Assembly (NCBI RefSeq): GCF_900105495.1
Contig: NZ_FNTF01000002.1
Span: 5,510,501 to 5,574,500 of the forward strand
Length of the DNA: 64,000 bases
DNA from: Pseudomonas frederiksbergensis
GTDB taxonomy: Bacteria; Pseudomonadota; Gammaproteobacteria; Pseudomonadales; Pseudomonadaceae
Direction: 5' to 3'
In this document: positions 1 to 7,795 of the stretch, in pieces
Numbering within the stretch: the first letter of the stretch is position 1
Layout: every line of letters begins with the position of its first letter
Notes under the pieces: model-generated
Told to the model about the DNA's origin: nothing
The model's input: the letters and a program-made list of their open reading frames with translations, nothing else
Database searches by the model: none
Program-made: the position numbers and the translations under genes

Positions 1-17
1 GCTTCAAATCAACAAGG

Positions 18-1835
18 ATGTCCATCTTGCGCCTCTTCTTTCGCTTGCTGGTTCTGTTCGCAATCCTGCTGGGGCTGGGCCTCGCTGTGGTTCTGTACTA
101 CGTCGCCAACCCGAAACTGCCGGCCTGGTCCCCCGCGCAGCAAGTGCATTATCTGGAGCAATGGAGCGCCAGCGATCGCGAGACTTATTACTTCACGCCC
201 CAGGGCACTCAGGTCAAAGGCTTGCGCTATGACTGGTTCAAGGCCCTCGAATTACCGTTCTCGCAACAGCGATTCGCCGCCCCCGAATACCTCGCCCGCT
301 TTGGCTTCCTGATCGACCCCAGCCAGAAACCCACATTGAACAACCCTGGCAATCTGCCCGTGGGTTTTGCCCGGCATCAGAACCCTGGAAGCCAGGACGA
401 GTTTCTGGACATTACCTGCGCTGCCTGCCACACCGGGGAACTGCGCTTTAACGGCCAGGCCGTGCGCATCGATGGCGGTTCGGCACAGCACGTTCTGCCC
501 TCCAGCGTTCCTACATTGCGCGGCGGTAGTTTCGGACAAGCGCTGGTAGCGAGCCTGACGTCGACTTATTACAACCCATGGAAATTCGAGCGTTTCGCTC
601 GCAACGTATTGGGCCAGGACTACGATGCCCGGCATCAACAACTGCGCAAAGACTTCAAAGTCTCTCTCGACACCTTCTTGAAAGTGGCCTGGAACGACAC
701 CCATCGCGGGCTCTATCCCACCGAAGAAGGCCCCGGTCGCACCGACGCTTTCGGGCGCATTGCCAACGCCAGTTTCGGCGATGCGATTTCCCCCGCCAAC
801 TACCGTGTGGCCAACGCTCCGGTCGACTATCCGCAACTGTGGGACATGTGGACCTTCGACTGGGTGCAATGGAACGGTTCGGCGCAGCAACCGATGGCCC
901 GTAACATCGGCGAGGCCCTGGGAGTGGGCGCCACGCTGAGTTTCTTCGAAGCTGACGGCCAGCCGCTTAAAGGAGACGACCGTTATCCGTCCAGTGTCCG
1001 CTTGCGCGATCTGCACCTGATCGAACAAACCCTGCAACGGCTCAAACCACCGGCCTGGCCGGAAGCACTGCTGGGCGCCATCGACAAAACCCAGGCCGCA
1101 AAGGGTCGTGAGTTATTCACCGAGAACTGCGCCGGCTGCCATGTACCTCGAACGGTCCAAAGTGACGGGCGCTGGGTGCAACATTTGAAAATGCTGCCCG
1201 TGGAGTTCATCGGCACCGACCCGGGCGCGGCCAACAACATTGCCGACCATCGCTTCGACCTCAGCGCCTTGCAATGGGACCCGGCAGAGTTGGCGCAACT
1301 GGATGTGCAATTGCAGCCGACGCCCACTGAATCGCTGGATTTGAGCAAGCTCTCATCGGCTAAGGGGTTGGCCTACGTCACCGCTTTCGTCGGAAACCGG
1401 GCCTACCGTGACGCAAACATTCCTGCGGCCGAACGACCGGACATGGATGGTTTCGGCCTGCCGATTGGCGTGCGCGAATTGCGCGCCTACAAGGCGCGAC
1501 CATTGGCGGGAGTCTGGGCAACCGCACCGTTTCTGCATAACGGTTCGGTGCCGAGCCTTTATCAGTTGCTCTCACCCCAGGATGAACGCGCAACCACCTT
1601 CTACAAAGGCACTTTCGAGTACGACCCCCGGCACCTCGGCTATCGCACCGAGGCCTTCACCAATGGCTTCATGTTCGACACACGCATCACCGGCAATCAC
1701 AACAGTGGCCACGAATTCCGCGCAGGCAAGCGTGGTGACGGCGTCATCGGTCGCCTGCTGCAACCAGAAGAGCGCTGGGCGCTGCTGGAGTATCTGAAAG
1801 TGTTGGGCGGCCCATTAGAGGCACAATTGCCATGA
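18..1835 (+). CDS. Di-heme c-type cytochrome, peroxidase/RoxA-like
   Basis: Predicted 605-residue membrane-anchored or exported cytochrome c. Residues 1-30 form a hydrophobic N-terminal segment with little charge, consistent with a signal anchor. Two CxxCH heme attachment sites are visible: CAACH at about residues 134-138 and CAGCH at about 371-375, the spacing seen in large di-heme peroxidase/RoxA-like proteins. Such proteins reduce peroxides or oxygenate organic substrates in the periplasm; the substrate here cannot be read. The stop overlaps the start of the next gene (ATGA), so this gene and the catalase-family gene are translationally coupled and probably act together against peroxides. 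Only 17 bases precede the ATG and no well-spaced ribosome binding site is visible, so the start is the most plausible but not proven. Confidence 0.85.
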   Translation: MSILRLFFRLLVLFAILLGLGLAVVLYYVANPKLPAWSPAQQVHYLEQWSASDRETYYFTPQGTQVKGLRYDWFKALELPFSQQRFAAPEYLARFGFLIDPSQKPTLNNPGNLPVGFARHQNPGSQDEFLDITCAACHTGELRFNGQAVRIDGGSAQHVLPSSVPTLRGGSFGQALVASLTSTYYNPWKFERFARNVLGQDYDARHQQLRKDFKVSLDTFLKVAWNDTHRGLYPTEEGPGRTDAFGRIANASFGDAISPANYRVANAPVDYPQLWDMWTFDWVQWNGSAQQPMARNIGEALGVGATLSFFEADGQPLKGDDRYPSSVRLRDLHLIEQTLQRLKPPAWPEALLGAIDKTQAAKGRELFTENCAGCHVPRTVQSDGRWVQHLKMLPVEFIGTDPGAANNIADHRFDLSALQWDPAELAQLDVQLQPTPTESLDLSKLSSAKGLAYVTAFVGNRAYRDANIPAAERPDMDGFGLPIGVRELRAYKARPLAGVWATAPFLHNGSVPSLYQLLSPQDERATTFYKGTFEYDPRHLGYRTEAFTNGFMFDTRITGNHNSGHEFRAGKRGDGVIGRLLQPEERWALLEYLKVLGGPLEAQLP

Positions 1836-2962
1836 GCAGACTCTGGATGCGTTTTGGCACCTTTCTCGGCAAAACCCTGCTGTGGTTGCTGGGCTTGGGA
1901 TTGCTCGCCTGGGCACTTGCCGCCGCGTGGTTCGCCTGGCAGCACCGCGGCCCTGTCTCGGCTGAAGAACTGATTCCCGATGGTGAATCAGCGATGACCC
2001 GAGACATCATCCAGACGGCCGTACGCATCGTCGATCAGCATCGTGAAAACACCCGCTACCTGCGCGACGCCCATGCCAAGGCCCATGGCTGCGTGAAGGC
2101 CGAGGTTCAGGTGCTGCCGGATCTGGCGGGCGAACTGCGTCAGGGGGTATTCAACGAACCCGGCAAAACCTGGCAAGCGACGATACGGCTGTCCAACGGC
2201 AATGCGTATCCGCAATTCGACAGCATCCGCGATGCCCGGGGCATGGCAATCAAATTGCTCGATGTGCCTGGCAAACAGTTGCTGAGCGATCGCCAAGGGC
2301 ACAGTGAACAGGACTTCGTGATGTTCAACCATCCGAACTTCTTTGTCAGCGATGTCGCTGAGTATCGTCAGAATGTGGCGGCTCAGGCTGATGGCAAAAA
2401 GGCGATGGCGTTCTTCCCGGGTTGGGACCCGCGCACGTGGCAAGTCCGCCATCTGTTTATCGCGTTGGCGACGCTCTCCCCTGCCCCGGCAAGCCCGACG
2501 CAGACCACTTACTTTTCGGTTTCGCCGTACAAGTTCGGTGAAGCCAACGCTAAATTCCGCGTGGCCCCGGATCCTGATAGCTGCCCGGTCTACACGCTGC
2601 CCACGCAAAATCAGAACCTGCCGAACTTCCTGCGCACTGCGCTGAACCAGCAGCTGTCGACCGACCGGGTGCCAGCCTGTTTCGTACTGCAGATACAGCG
2701 CCAGGATCCGACCAAATACATGCCGATCGAAGACACCAGTATTGAGTGGCAGCAACGCGATGCTCCGTTCGAGACCGTGGCGCGGATCAAAGTACCCGCC
2801 CAGGACTTCGATACACCTGCGCTGAACATGCAATGCGATAACCAGTCGTTCAACCCGTGGTTTGGCCTTGAGGCTCATCGCCCCATTGGCGGCATCAACC
2901 GGTTACGCAAAGCCGTGTATGAAGCAGTCAGCGACTACCGCCACAGCCGTAATAGTGAGTAA
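1832..2962 (+). CDS. Catalase-family heme protein
   Basis: Predicted 376-residue protein of the catalase-like superfamily. An N-terminal hydrophobic stretch (about residues 8-38) suggests membrane anchoring facing the periplasm. The body resembles the short catalase-like/SrpA-type proteins: a conserved stretch with ATIRLSNGNA near residue 110, then RDARGMAIKL and a DFVMFNHPNFF segment, which correspond to the distal heme pocket and following strand of catalases. It is shorter than true monofunctional catalases (about 480 or more residues), so peroxidase or lipid-peroxide activity is as likely as catalase activity. It overlaps the upstream di-heme cytochrome by 4 bases, indicating an operon. 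Confidence 0.8.
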   Translation: MSRLWMRFGTFLGKTLLWLLGLGLLAWALAAAWFAWQHRGPVSAEELIPDGESAMTRDIIQTAVRIVDQHRENTRYLRDAHAKAHGCVKAEVQVLPDLAGELRQGVFNEPGKTWQATIRLSNGNAYPQFDSIRDARGMAIKLLDVPGKQLLSDRQGHSEQDFVMFNHPNFFVSDVAEYRQNVAAQADGKKAMAFFPGWDPRTWQVRHLFIALATLSPAPASPTQTTYFSVSPYKFGEANAKFRVAPDPDSCPVYTLPTQNQNLPNFLRTALNQQLSTDRVPACFVLQIQRQDPTKYMPIEDTSIEWQQRDAPFETVARIKVPAQDFDTPALNMQCDNQSFNPWFGLEAHRPIGGINRLRKAVYEAVSDYRHSRNSE

Positions 2963-4330
2963 TCATTGCGGCGCCTCCGGGTCGACGGAGACGACGGTCG
3001 TGGAGACAGTAACCTTACCGGCTTGCGGCCAGACTTTACTCGTATAAAGGACACCCAAGGCCCCGGCAGCCGCCACCAAATCAACGTACGCCCTCGGACG
3101 CAGCGCTCCCGTCGTTATGCTCTGCTCAATGTCTTGTTGTCCATTGGTATACAGGTCCAGCTTCGCCATCAGTTCTATCACTTTCTCGGACTCAGGCTTG
3201 GCAAAACGCAGTACCGCCCCATCGGGCGTGCACAAAAACAAGCGATGATGAGGTGCCATGACAACCCGGTTCAGGCCGACCCGCAGGTCCGCGGGAGAGA
3301 AGAAGTTTTTATAAAGCTCGACGTCTGTGGGGGGCAGTCGATTTGTCGGGAGAGGGTTCACCGATTGGTAGAAACCGTGAACCCGAAATGTTTCCGGGAG
3401 GATTGGATTACCGTGGCGATCCTTTGGGAAGAGAGCTTCCCGATTGAACGAGGCGTAATCACATGCAATAGGGAGGGTGACGACAAAAACTTCCTGCGTT
3501 TTATGCTTGAGTACGATGCCCACCTGCTGCTGCGTGGACGATAACGTTTGCATTTTCGTATGAAGATACCGGGCAACTTCCCTGGCATCCTTAAGGATTG
3601 GCCCACAAACCGGCATCCGCCTGATCGGCGGATTTTGCTGCAGCATGTCTTTCCGCCAACTGGCTTTCAGCTCGCCCCTTTTCCTCCAAAGACTGCCTGG
3701 TACCACTGTGACCACCTCCCCGGCGGCTACAGCCAACAAAACCAGAATGCTGCCTGGCACTTCACCTCGTTCATACAAGCTCTCGAAGGATTGAAGCCTG
3801 CCATCGGGCTTTCTTCCAAGCTGGCGTGACAACTCCTGCTCGAACTCTGTGTCTTTTGAGGTGTAAGAAAGCAGACCGCCACTTCCAGATACGTAACATC
3901 TGGAAAATTTTCGACGCCGGGTCATTACTTCGAAAAGATCGGAAACTGAAAAGAACAGCTTTCGCTGGATCCACTCTACGTTGCTTTCCTCCAGACCTCT
4001 GACCATGTCGACATGGGAAAGCAAGCGCGCCTGGAGGGTGTATCCGGCCGGAACCTCCAGCGCACCATTTGCACTTACGGATACGACTAACGGAAATTTG
4101 GGTTCTTTTTGTGTATCAGCACTTTCTTCGCCGTGCATCACCTCGGTGGCGCAAAGAAAGTGACCTTCCTCGTTTTTGAGCATGAATCCTGAGAACTCGA
4201 CGCCTTGTTGACCTTTCAACGACTCGTGCAAAAAAGCAGCGGCGTCATCGCAGGTTACGAAAACCGGATTCGGAAGGAACGAGTCGGGAGTGGAGGACGA
4301 AACAACAACTTCAGGAGGGGTGGACTTCAT
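2963..4330 (-). CDS. Unknown protein with internal duplication (DUF4329-like fold suspected)
   Basis: 455-residue soluble protein with no recognised catalytic motif. The start is taken at the ATG at 4330, because GAGAGG lies 8 bases upstream; a longer reading to 4399 lacks such a site. Two halves look related. Each has a DAAAFLHESL or DAREVARYLHTKM helix, then a strand pair (GFMLKNEEGHF / GIVLKHKTQEVF), then an FFS-containing segment before a CYVSGSGG or FLCTPDG strand. The DAA-helix followed by strands recalls DUF4329-type domains found near polymorphic toxins, but this is a weak resemblance. No signal peptide or membrane segment is seen. It lies alone, convergent with the catalase-family gene and beside the tRNA cluster. 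Function unknown. Confidence 0.7.
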   Translation of the reverse strand: MKSTPPEVVVSSSTPDSFLPNPVFVTCDDAAAFLHESLKGQQGVEFSGFMLKNEEGHFLCATEVMHGEESADTQKEPKFPLVVSVSANGALEVPAGYTLQARLLSHVDMVRGLEESNVEWIQRKLFFSVSDLFEVMTRRRKFSRCYVSGSGGLLSYTSKDTEFEQELSRQLGRKPDGRLQSFESLYERGEVPGSILVLLAVAAGEVVTVVPGSLWRKRGELKASWRKDMLQQNPPIRRMPVCGPILKDAREVARYLHTKMQTLSSTQQQVGIVLKHKTQEVFVVTLPIACDYASFNREALFPKDRHGNPILPETFRVHGFYQSVNPLPTNRLPPTDVELYKNFFSPADLRVGLNRVVMAPHHRLFLCTPDGAVLRFAKPESEKVIELMAKLDLYTNGQQDIEQSITTGALRPRAYVDLVAAAGALGVLYTSKVWPQAGKVTVSTTVVSVDPEAPQ

Positions 4331-4482
4331 GATTACAGCCTCTCGGTAGGCAATGAACTTGCTCCATGACAGGTATTGGTCATGGAGAACGCTGTCCATT
4401 GTCCGAAAGCTGCGTGCCTTGCAGGCACTACATAGTTATATCCACGGCACGCTGTGAAGGACTTCACCAAACCCCAGACAGC

Positions 4483-4507
4483 AAAAAGCCCGCATTAAGC
4501 GGGCTTT
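4483..4507 (-). terminator. Intrinsic terminator after the first tRNA pair
   Basis: Arms AAAGCCCGC and GCGGGCTTT with a 5-base loop. Read on the minus strand the stem is followed by a run of T. It lies just past tRNA-Asp 1. Confidence 0.8.
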
Positions 4508-4547
4508 CTGTGGTGACCTGGCGTTCAGCGTTCCAGGTGACCGAATA

Positions 4548-4624
4548 TGGCGCAGCGGACGGGACTCGAACCCGCGACCCCCGGCGTGACAGGCCGGTAT
4601 TCTAACCGACTGAACTACCGCTGC
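4548..4624 (-). tRNA. tRNA-Asp (GTC), copy 1
   Basis: 77 bases with encoded CCA. The minus strand reads GCAGCGG acceptor, D arm, anticodon loop CTGTCAC (anticodon GTC), T arm GGTTCGAGTCC, and the matching CCGCTGC acceptor. It is second in a Val-Asp pair. Confidence 0.97.
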
Positions 4625-4643
4625 GCGTAGCGTTGAAAGTAAG

Positions 4644-4719
4644 TGGTGGGTGATGACGGGATCGAACCGCCGACATTCTGCTTGTAAGGCAGACGCTCTC
4701 CCAGCTGAGCTAATCACCC
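4644..4719 (-). tRNA. tRNA-Val (TAC), copy 1
   Basis: 76 bases with encoded CCA. Acceptor GGGTGAT pairs with ATCACCC; anticodon loop CTTACAA gives anticodon TAC. It is transcribed ahead of tRNA-Asp copy 1. Confidence 0.97.
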
Positions 4720-4740
4720 TTTACCTTCGTTGCGGGGCGC

Positions 4741-4770
4741 ATTGTGCCACAGATTTTCATAAAGTGTTGA
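4741..4770 (-). promoter_or_regulatory. Candidate promoter of tRNA pair 1
   Basis: On the minus strand TCAACA (4765-4770), an 18-base spacer and CACAAT (4741-4746), followed by a GC-rich discriminator (GCGCCCCGC) typical of stable-RNA promoters. The -35 and -10 boxes are imperfect. Confidence 0.45.
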
Positions 4771-4851
4771 TTTAATTGAATATTTTTCAAAAAAATCTGA
4801 AAACCCATAAAACGACGCGACCAGCAGGAACAACTTGCAAACTTTTGACAG

Positions 4852-4879
4852 AAAAAAACCCGCGTTAAGCGGGCTTTTC
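4852..4879 (-). terminator. Intrinsic terminator after the second tRNA pair
   Basis: Stem AGCCCGC/GCGGGTT with a T run on the minus strand. It closely resembles the terminator at 4483-4507 and separates the two tRNA transcription units. Confidence 0.75.
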
Positions 4880-4918
4880 CGTGGTGACCTGGCGTTCAGC
4901 GTTCCAGATAACCGAATA

Positions 4919-4995
4919 TGGCGCAGCGGACGGGACTCGAACCCGCGACCCCCGGCGTGACAGGCCGGTATTCTAACCGACTGAACTACCGCTGC
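4919..4995 (-). tRNA. tRNA-Asp (GTC), copy 2
   Basis: 77 bases, identical in the mature region to copy 1, with anticodon GTC and encoded CCA. Confidence 0.97.
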
Positions 4996-5014
4996 GCGTA
5001 ACACTGGAAGCGAA

Positions 5015-5090
5015 TGGTGGGTGATGACGGGATCGAACCGCCGACATTCTGCTTGTAAGGCAGACGCTCTCCCAGCTGAGCTAATCACCC
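5015..5090 (-). tRNA. tRNA-Val (TAC), copy 2
   Basis: 76 bases, identical in the mature region to copy 1, with anticodon TAC and encoded CCA. First gene of the second Val-Asp pair. Confidence 0.97.
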
Positions 5091-5111
5091 TTCACTTTCG
5101 GTGTGGCGCGC

Positions 5112-5140
5112 ATTCTACGGAGCGACCACATCTCTGGCAA
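5112..5140 (-). promoter_or_regulatory. Sigma70 promoter of tRNA pair 2
   Basis: On the minus strand TTGCCA (5135-5140), a 17-base spacer and TAGAAT (5112-5117), followed by a GCGCGCC discriminator that suggests stringent control, then tRNA-Val 2. Confidence 0.7.
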
Positions 5141-5250
5141 GCACTTTTTAAATTAATTTTTTCAGGCCTTCCAAAGGCTTAGAGAAGGGTTGGCCTATGG
5201 CGCTGCGAAGAGAATAATGCCCCCCTTTGTATAAAGGAGAGACTCGCCCC

Positions 5251-6171
5251 ATGTGGTTCAAAAACCTGCTTATCTATCGCCTGACCCAAGATCTGCCTTT
5301 TGATGCCGAGGCGTTGGAAACTGCACTGGCCACCAAACTGGCGCGTCCATGTGCAAGCCAGGAGTTGACCACCTACGGTTTCGTCGCGCCCTTCGGCAAG
5401 GGCGAAGATGCTCCGCTGGTGCACATCAGCGGCGACTTCCTGCTGATCGCTGCCCGTAAAGAAGAACGCATTCTGCCGGGCAGCGTCGTGCGCGACGCGG
5501 TAAAGGAAAAGGTCGAAGAGATCGAAGCCGAACAAATGCGCAAGGTCTACAAAAAAGAACGCGATCAGATCAAGGATGAAATCATCCAGGCCTTCCTGCC
5601 GCGGGCTTTTATTCGTCGTTCGTCGACTTTCGCTGCCATCGCGCCGAAGCAGGGCCTGATCCTGGTCAACTCGGCCAGCCCGAAACGTGCCGAAGACCTG
5701 TTGTCCACCCTGCGTGAAGTCATCGGCACACTGCCGGTACGTCCGCTGACCGTGAAGATGTCTCCTACCGCGACCATGACTGAATGGGTCACCACCCAGA
5801 AAGCCGCGAACGATTTCTTCGTGCTGGACGAGTGCGAGCTGCGTGATACCCATGAAGATGGCGGCATCGTGCGTTGCAAGCGCCAGGACCTGACCAGCGA
5901 AGAAATCCAACTGCATCTGAGCACCGGCAAAGTGGTCACTCAGCTGTCGCTGGCCTGGCAGGACAAGCTGTCTTTCGTTCTTGACGACAAGATGGTGGTC
6001 AAGCGCCTGAAGTTCGAAGACCTGCTGCAAGACCAGGCGGAACAGGACGGTGGCGAAGAAGCCCTCGGCCAACTGGACGCCAGCTTCACCCTGATGATGC
6101 TGACCTTCGGCGACTTCCTGCCATCGATGGTTGAAGCGCTGGGTGGTGAAGAGACTCCGCAGGGGATCTAA
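5251..6171 (+). CDS. rdgC: Recombination-associated protein RdgC
   Basis: 306-residue protein beginning [12 protein letters not shown], the characteristic start of RdgC, and matching the usual Pseudomonas length. RdgC is a nucleoid-associated, ring-forming dimer that binds double-stranded DNA without sequence preference and restrains RecA in replication-fork repair. The ATG at 5251 is chosen over an upstream in-frame codon at 5227 because AAGGAGA lies 10 bases before it. Conserved segments include [16 protein letters not shown] near residues 115-130 and a C-terminal [15 protein letters not shown]. It is a single gene between the tRNA cluster and a REP pair. Confidence 0.95.
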   Translation: MWFKNLLIYRLTQDLPFDAEALETALATKLARPCASQELTTYGFVAPFGKGEDAPLVHISGDFLLIAARKEERILPGSVVRDAVKEKVEEIEAEQMRKVYKKERDQIKDEIIQAFLPRAFIRRSSTFAAIAPKQGLILVNSASPKRAEDLLSTLREVIGTLPVRPLTVKMSPTATMTEWVTTQKAANDFFVLDECELRDTHEDGGIVRCKRQDLTSEEIQLHLSTGKVVTQLSLAWQDKLSFVLDDKMVVKRLKFEDLLQDQAEQDGGEEALGQLDASFTLMMLTFGDFLPSMVEALGGEETPQGI

Positions 6172-6189
6172 AAGGTAAAAGGTCATCCC

Positions 6190-6279
6190 TGTGGGAGCGA
6201 GCCTGCTCGCGATGGCGTCATCACGATCAACATGTATGTTGACTGTGAAACCGCTATCGCGAGCAGGCTCGCTCCCACA
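6190..6279. repeat. REP pair (inverted REPs)
   Basis: Two inverted REP units, TGTGGGAGCGAGCCTGCTCG and its near complement, flank a short unique stretch. It fills the gap between rdgC and the BASS transporter. Both arms contain the exact 14-bp target used by the IS110 element near 28.9 kb. Confidence 0.92.
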
Positions 6280-6314
6280 TTTTTATGGGTTACTCAAAGA
6301 ACAAGGATCAGGCC

Positions 6315-7280
6315 ATGCGCGCACTGGCTGCATTGAGTCGTTTTGTCGGCAACACCTTCGCTTACTGGGTATTGATTTTCGCCGTCGTGGCGTTCCTGCA
6401 ACCGTCCTGGTTCATCGGCCTGAAGGGCGCAATCGTGCCGCTGTTGGGCCTGGTGATGTTCGGCATGGGCCTGACCCTCAAGCTCGAAGACTTCGCCGAA
6501 GTCGCTCGCCATCCATGGCGCGTGGCCTTGGGCGTGGTTGCGCATTTTGTGATCATGCCCGGTGTGGCGTGGTTGCTTTGCCAGGCTTTCCACTTGCCGC
6601 CGGAGATCGCTGTCGGCGTCATCCTGGTCGGCTGCTGCCCTAGCGGCACTTCGTCGAACGTGATGACCTGGCTGGCCCGCGGCGATCTGGCGCTGTCGGT
6701 GGCCATTGCCGCTGTCACCACCCTCCTCGCCCCGCTTTTGACCCCGGCTCTGATCTGGCTGCTGGCCTCAGCCTGGTTGCCGGTGTCGTTCATGGAGCTG
6801 TTCTGGTCGATCCTGCAAGTGGTGCTGCTGCCGATCGTGCTTGGCGTGGTTGCCCAGCGCCTGCTGGGTGATTGGGTTCGCCACGCGATAGACGTGTTGC
6901 CACTGGTGTCGGTGGTGAGCATCGTAATCATCGTCACAGCCGTGGTGGCCGCCAGCCAGACGAAGATTGCCGAATCCGGCCTGCTGATCATGGCCGTGGT
7001 GATGCTGCACAACAGCTTTGGCTATCTGCTGGGTTACTTCACCGCAAGGTTGTTCAAATTGCCACTGGCCCAGCGTAAATCCCTGGCACTGGAAGTCGGC
7101 ATGCAGAACTCCGGGTTGGGTGCAGCGCTGGCCAGTGCACACTTTTCACCGCTGGCGGCGGTGCCGAGTGCGTTGTTCAGCGTCTGGCACAATATCTCCG
7201 GGGCGCTGCTCTCGACATATTTCCGCCGGATGAGCGAGAAAGAAGATCGGGAAACAGCGGCGCAGCAGGCTATCGACTGA
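6315..7280 (+). CDS. Bile acid:sodium symporter (BASS) family transporter
   Basis: 321-residue inner-membrane protein with about nine to ten hydrophobic segments. The GMGLTLKLEDF segment near residues 52-62 and the VGCCPSGTSSNVMTWLARGD segment near residues 108-127 are hallmarks of the SBF/BASS fold; the second forms part of the ion-binding crossover. Members import organic anions such as pantoate, pyruvate or ketoacids with sodium. The substrate here cannot be assigned. The start at 6315 is preceded by AAGGA seven bases upstream; an in-frame ATG at 6285 lies on the REP edge without a ribosome binding site. Transcribed towards the guanidine exporter, but with a riboswitch region in between. 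Confidence 0.88.
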   Translation: MRALAALSRFVGNTFAYWVLIFAVVAFLQPSWFIGLKGAIVPLLGLVMFGMGLTLKLEDFAEVARHPWRVALGVVAHFVIMPGVAWLLCQAFHLPPEIAVGVILVGCCPSGTSSNVMTWLARGDLALSVAIAAVTTLLAPLLTPALIWLLASAWLPVSFMELFWSILQVVLLPIVLGVVAQRLLGDWVRHAIDVLPLVSVVSIVIIVTAVVAASQTKIAESGLLIMAVVMLHNSFGYLLGYFTARLFKLPLAQRKSLALEVGMQNSGLGAALASAHFSPLAAVPSALFSVWHNISGALLSTYFRRMSEKEDRETAAQQAID

Positions 7281-7328
7281 TCCGAAAACTTGATCCCCGG
7301 GTTAATGATGGGCACTCTATTGCAAAAC

Positions 7329-7378
7329 GCGAGGACGACCTCGCGGCTCGATCGAGTCATTAATCTGGGGACGACCCC
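7329..7378 (+). promoter_or_regulatory. Guanidine-II (mini-ykkC) riboswitch
   Basis: Two small hairpins, each capped by ACGA: GCGAGG-ACGA-CCTCGC at 7329-7344 and GGGG-ACGA-CCCC at 7367-7378, about 22 bases apart, with a GGAGG ribosome binding site at 7389-7393. Paired hairpins with ACGR loops are the defining form of the guanidine-II class, which turns on translation when two guanidinium ions stabilise the hairpins. The downstream gene is the expected SMR guanidine exporter. Confidence 0.88.
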
Positions 7379-7399
7379 GTCAATCGATGGAGGTCTCTC

Positions 7400-7714
7400 A
7401 TGTCCTGGATCATTCTGTTTTTCGCCGGCCTGTTCGAAGTTGGCTGGGCCGTCGGCCTGAAATACACCGATGGCTTCAGCCGCCCTCTCCCCACCGCATT
7501 GACCGTTGCCGCCATGGCGATCAGCCTTGGCTTGCTGGGCCTTGCCATGAAGGAATTGCCGCTGGGCACGGCCTATGCGATCTGGACGGGTGTCGGTGCG
7601 GTCGGGACGGTCATTGCCGGGATCATCCTGTTCGGTGAATCCATGGCGTTGTTCAGGCTCGCCAGTGTCGCGTTGATCATTTCCGGGCTGATTGGGCTGA
7701 AGATCAGCGCCTGA
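7400..7714 (+). CDS. gdx: SMR-family guanidinium exporter (SugE/Gdx)
   Basis: 104-residue small multidrug resistance protein with four predicted membrane helices. The sequence starts [20 protein letters not shown]; Glu13 in the first helix (FEVGWA) is the essential proton- and substrate-coupling residue of the SMR family, and the GLKYTDGF segment is typical of the SugE/Gdx branch. Gdx proteins exchange guanidinium for protons as antiparallel dual-topology dimers. The guanidine-II riboswitch directly upstream supports this assignment over a generic quaternary-ammonium pump. It stands alone and ends at a strong terminator shared with the convergent gene. Confidence 0.93.
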   Translation: MSWIILFFAGLFEVGWAVGLKYTDGFSRPLPTALTVAAMAISLGLLGLAMKELPLGTAYAIWTGVGAVGTVIAGIILFGESMALFRLASVALIISGLIGLKISA

Positions 7715-7734
7715 CTGTTGTTGACTGCCAATAC

Positions 7735-7775
7735 AAAAAAGCCCGCCTCCCTAGACGAGGGAGAGCGGGCTTTTT
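7735..7775. terminator. Bidirectional terminator
   Basis: Stem AAAAAGCCCGC/GCGGGCTTTTT with an inner CTCCCT/AGGGAG stem, A-rich before and T-rich after. It ends gdx on the plus strand and the TenA/PqqC-like gene on the minus strand. Confidence 0.88.
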
Positions 7776-7795
7776 CAATGGCGTGTATCAGCCGA

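Noticed and set aside
252..1037. Long minus-strand frame opposite the di-heme cytochrome gene, with similar frames opposite most genes here
   Set aside because: High GC produces long shadow frames; the plus-strand gene has heme motifs and signal peptide, the shadow has none.
4436..5088. Two minus-strand open frames with the shared start MISSAGRASALQAECRRFD
   Set aside because: They are translations across the tRNA-Val and tRNA-Asp genes and their duplicated leaders, not proteins.
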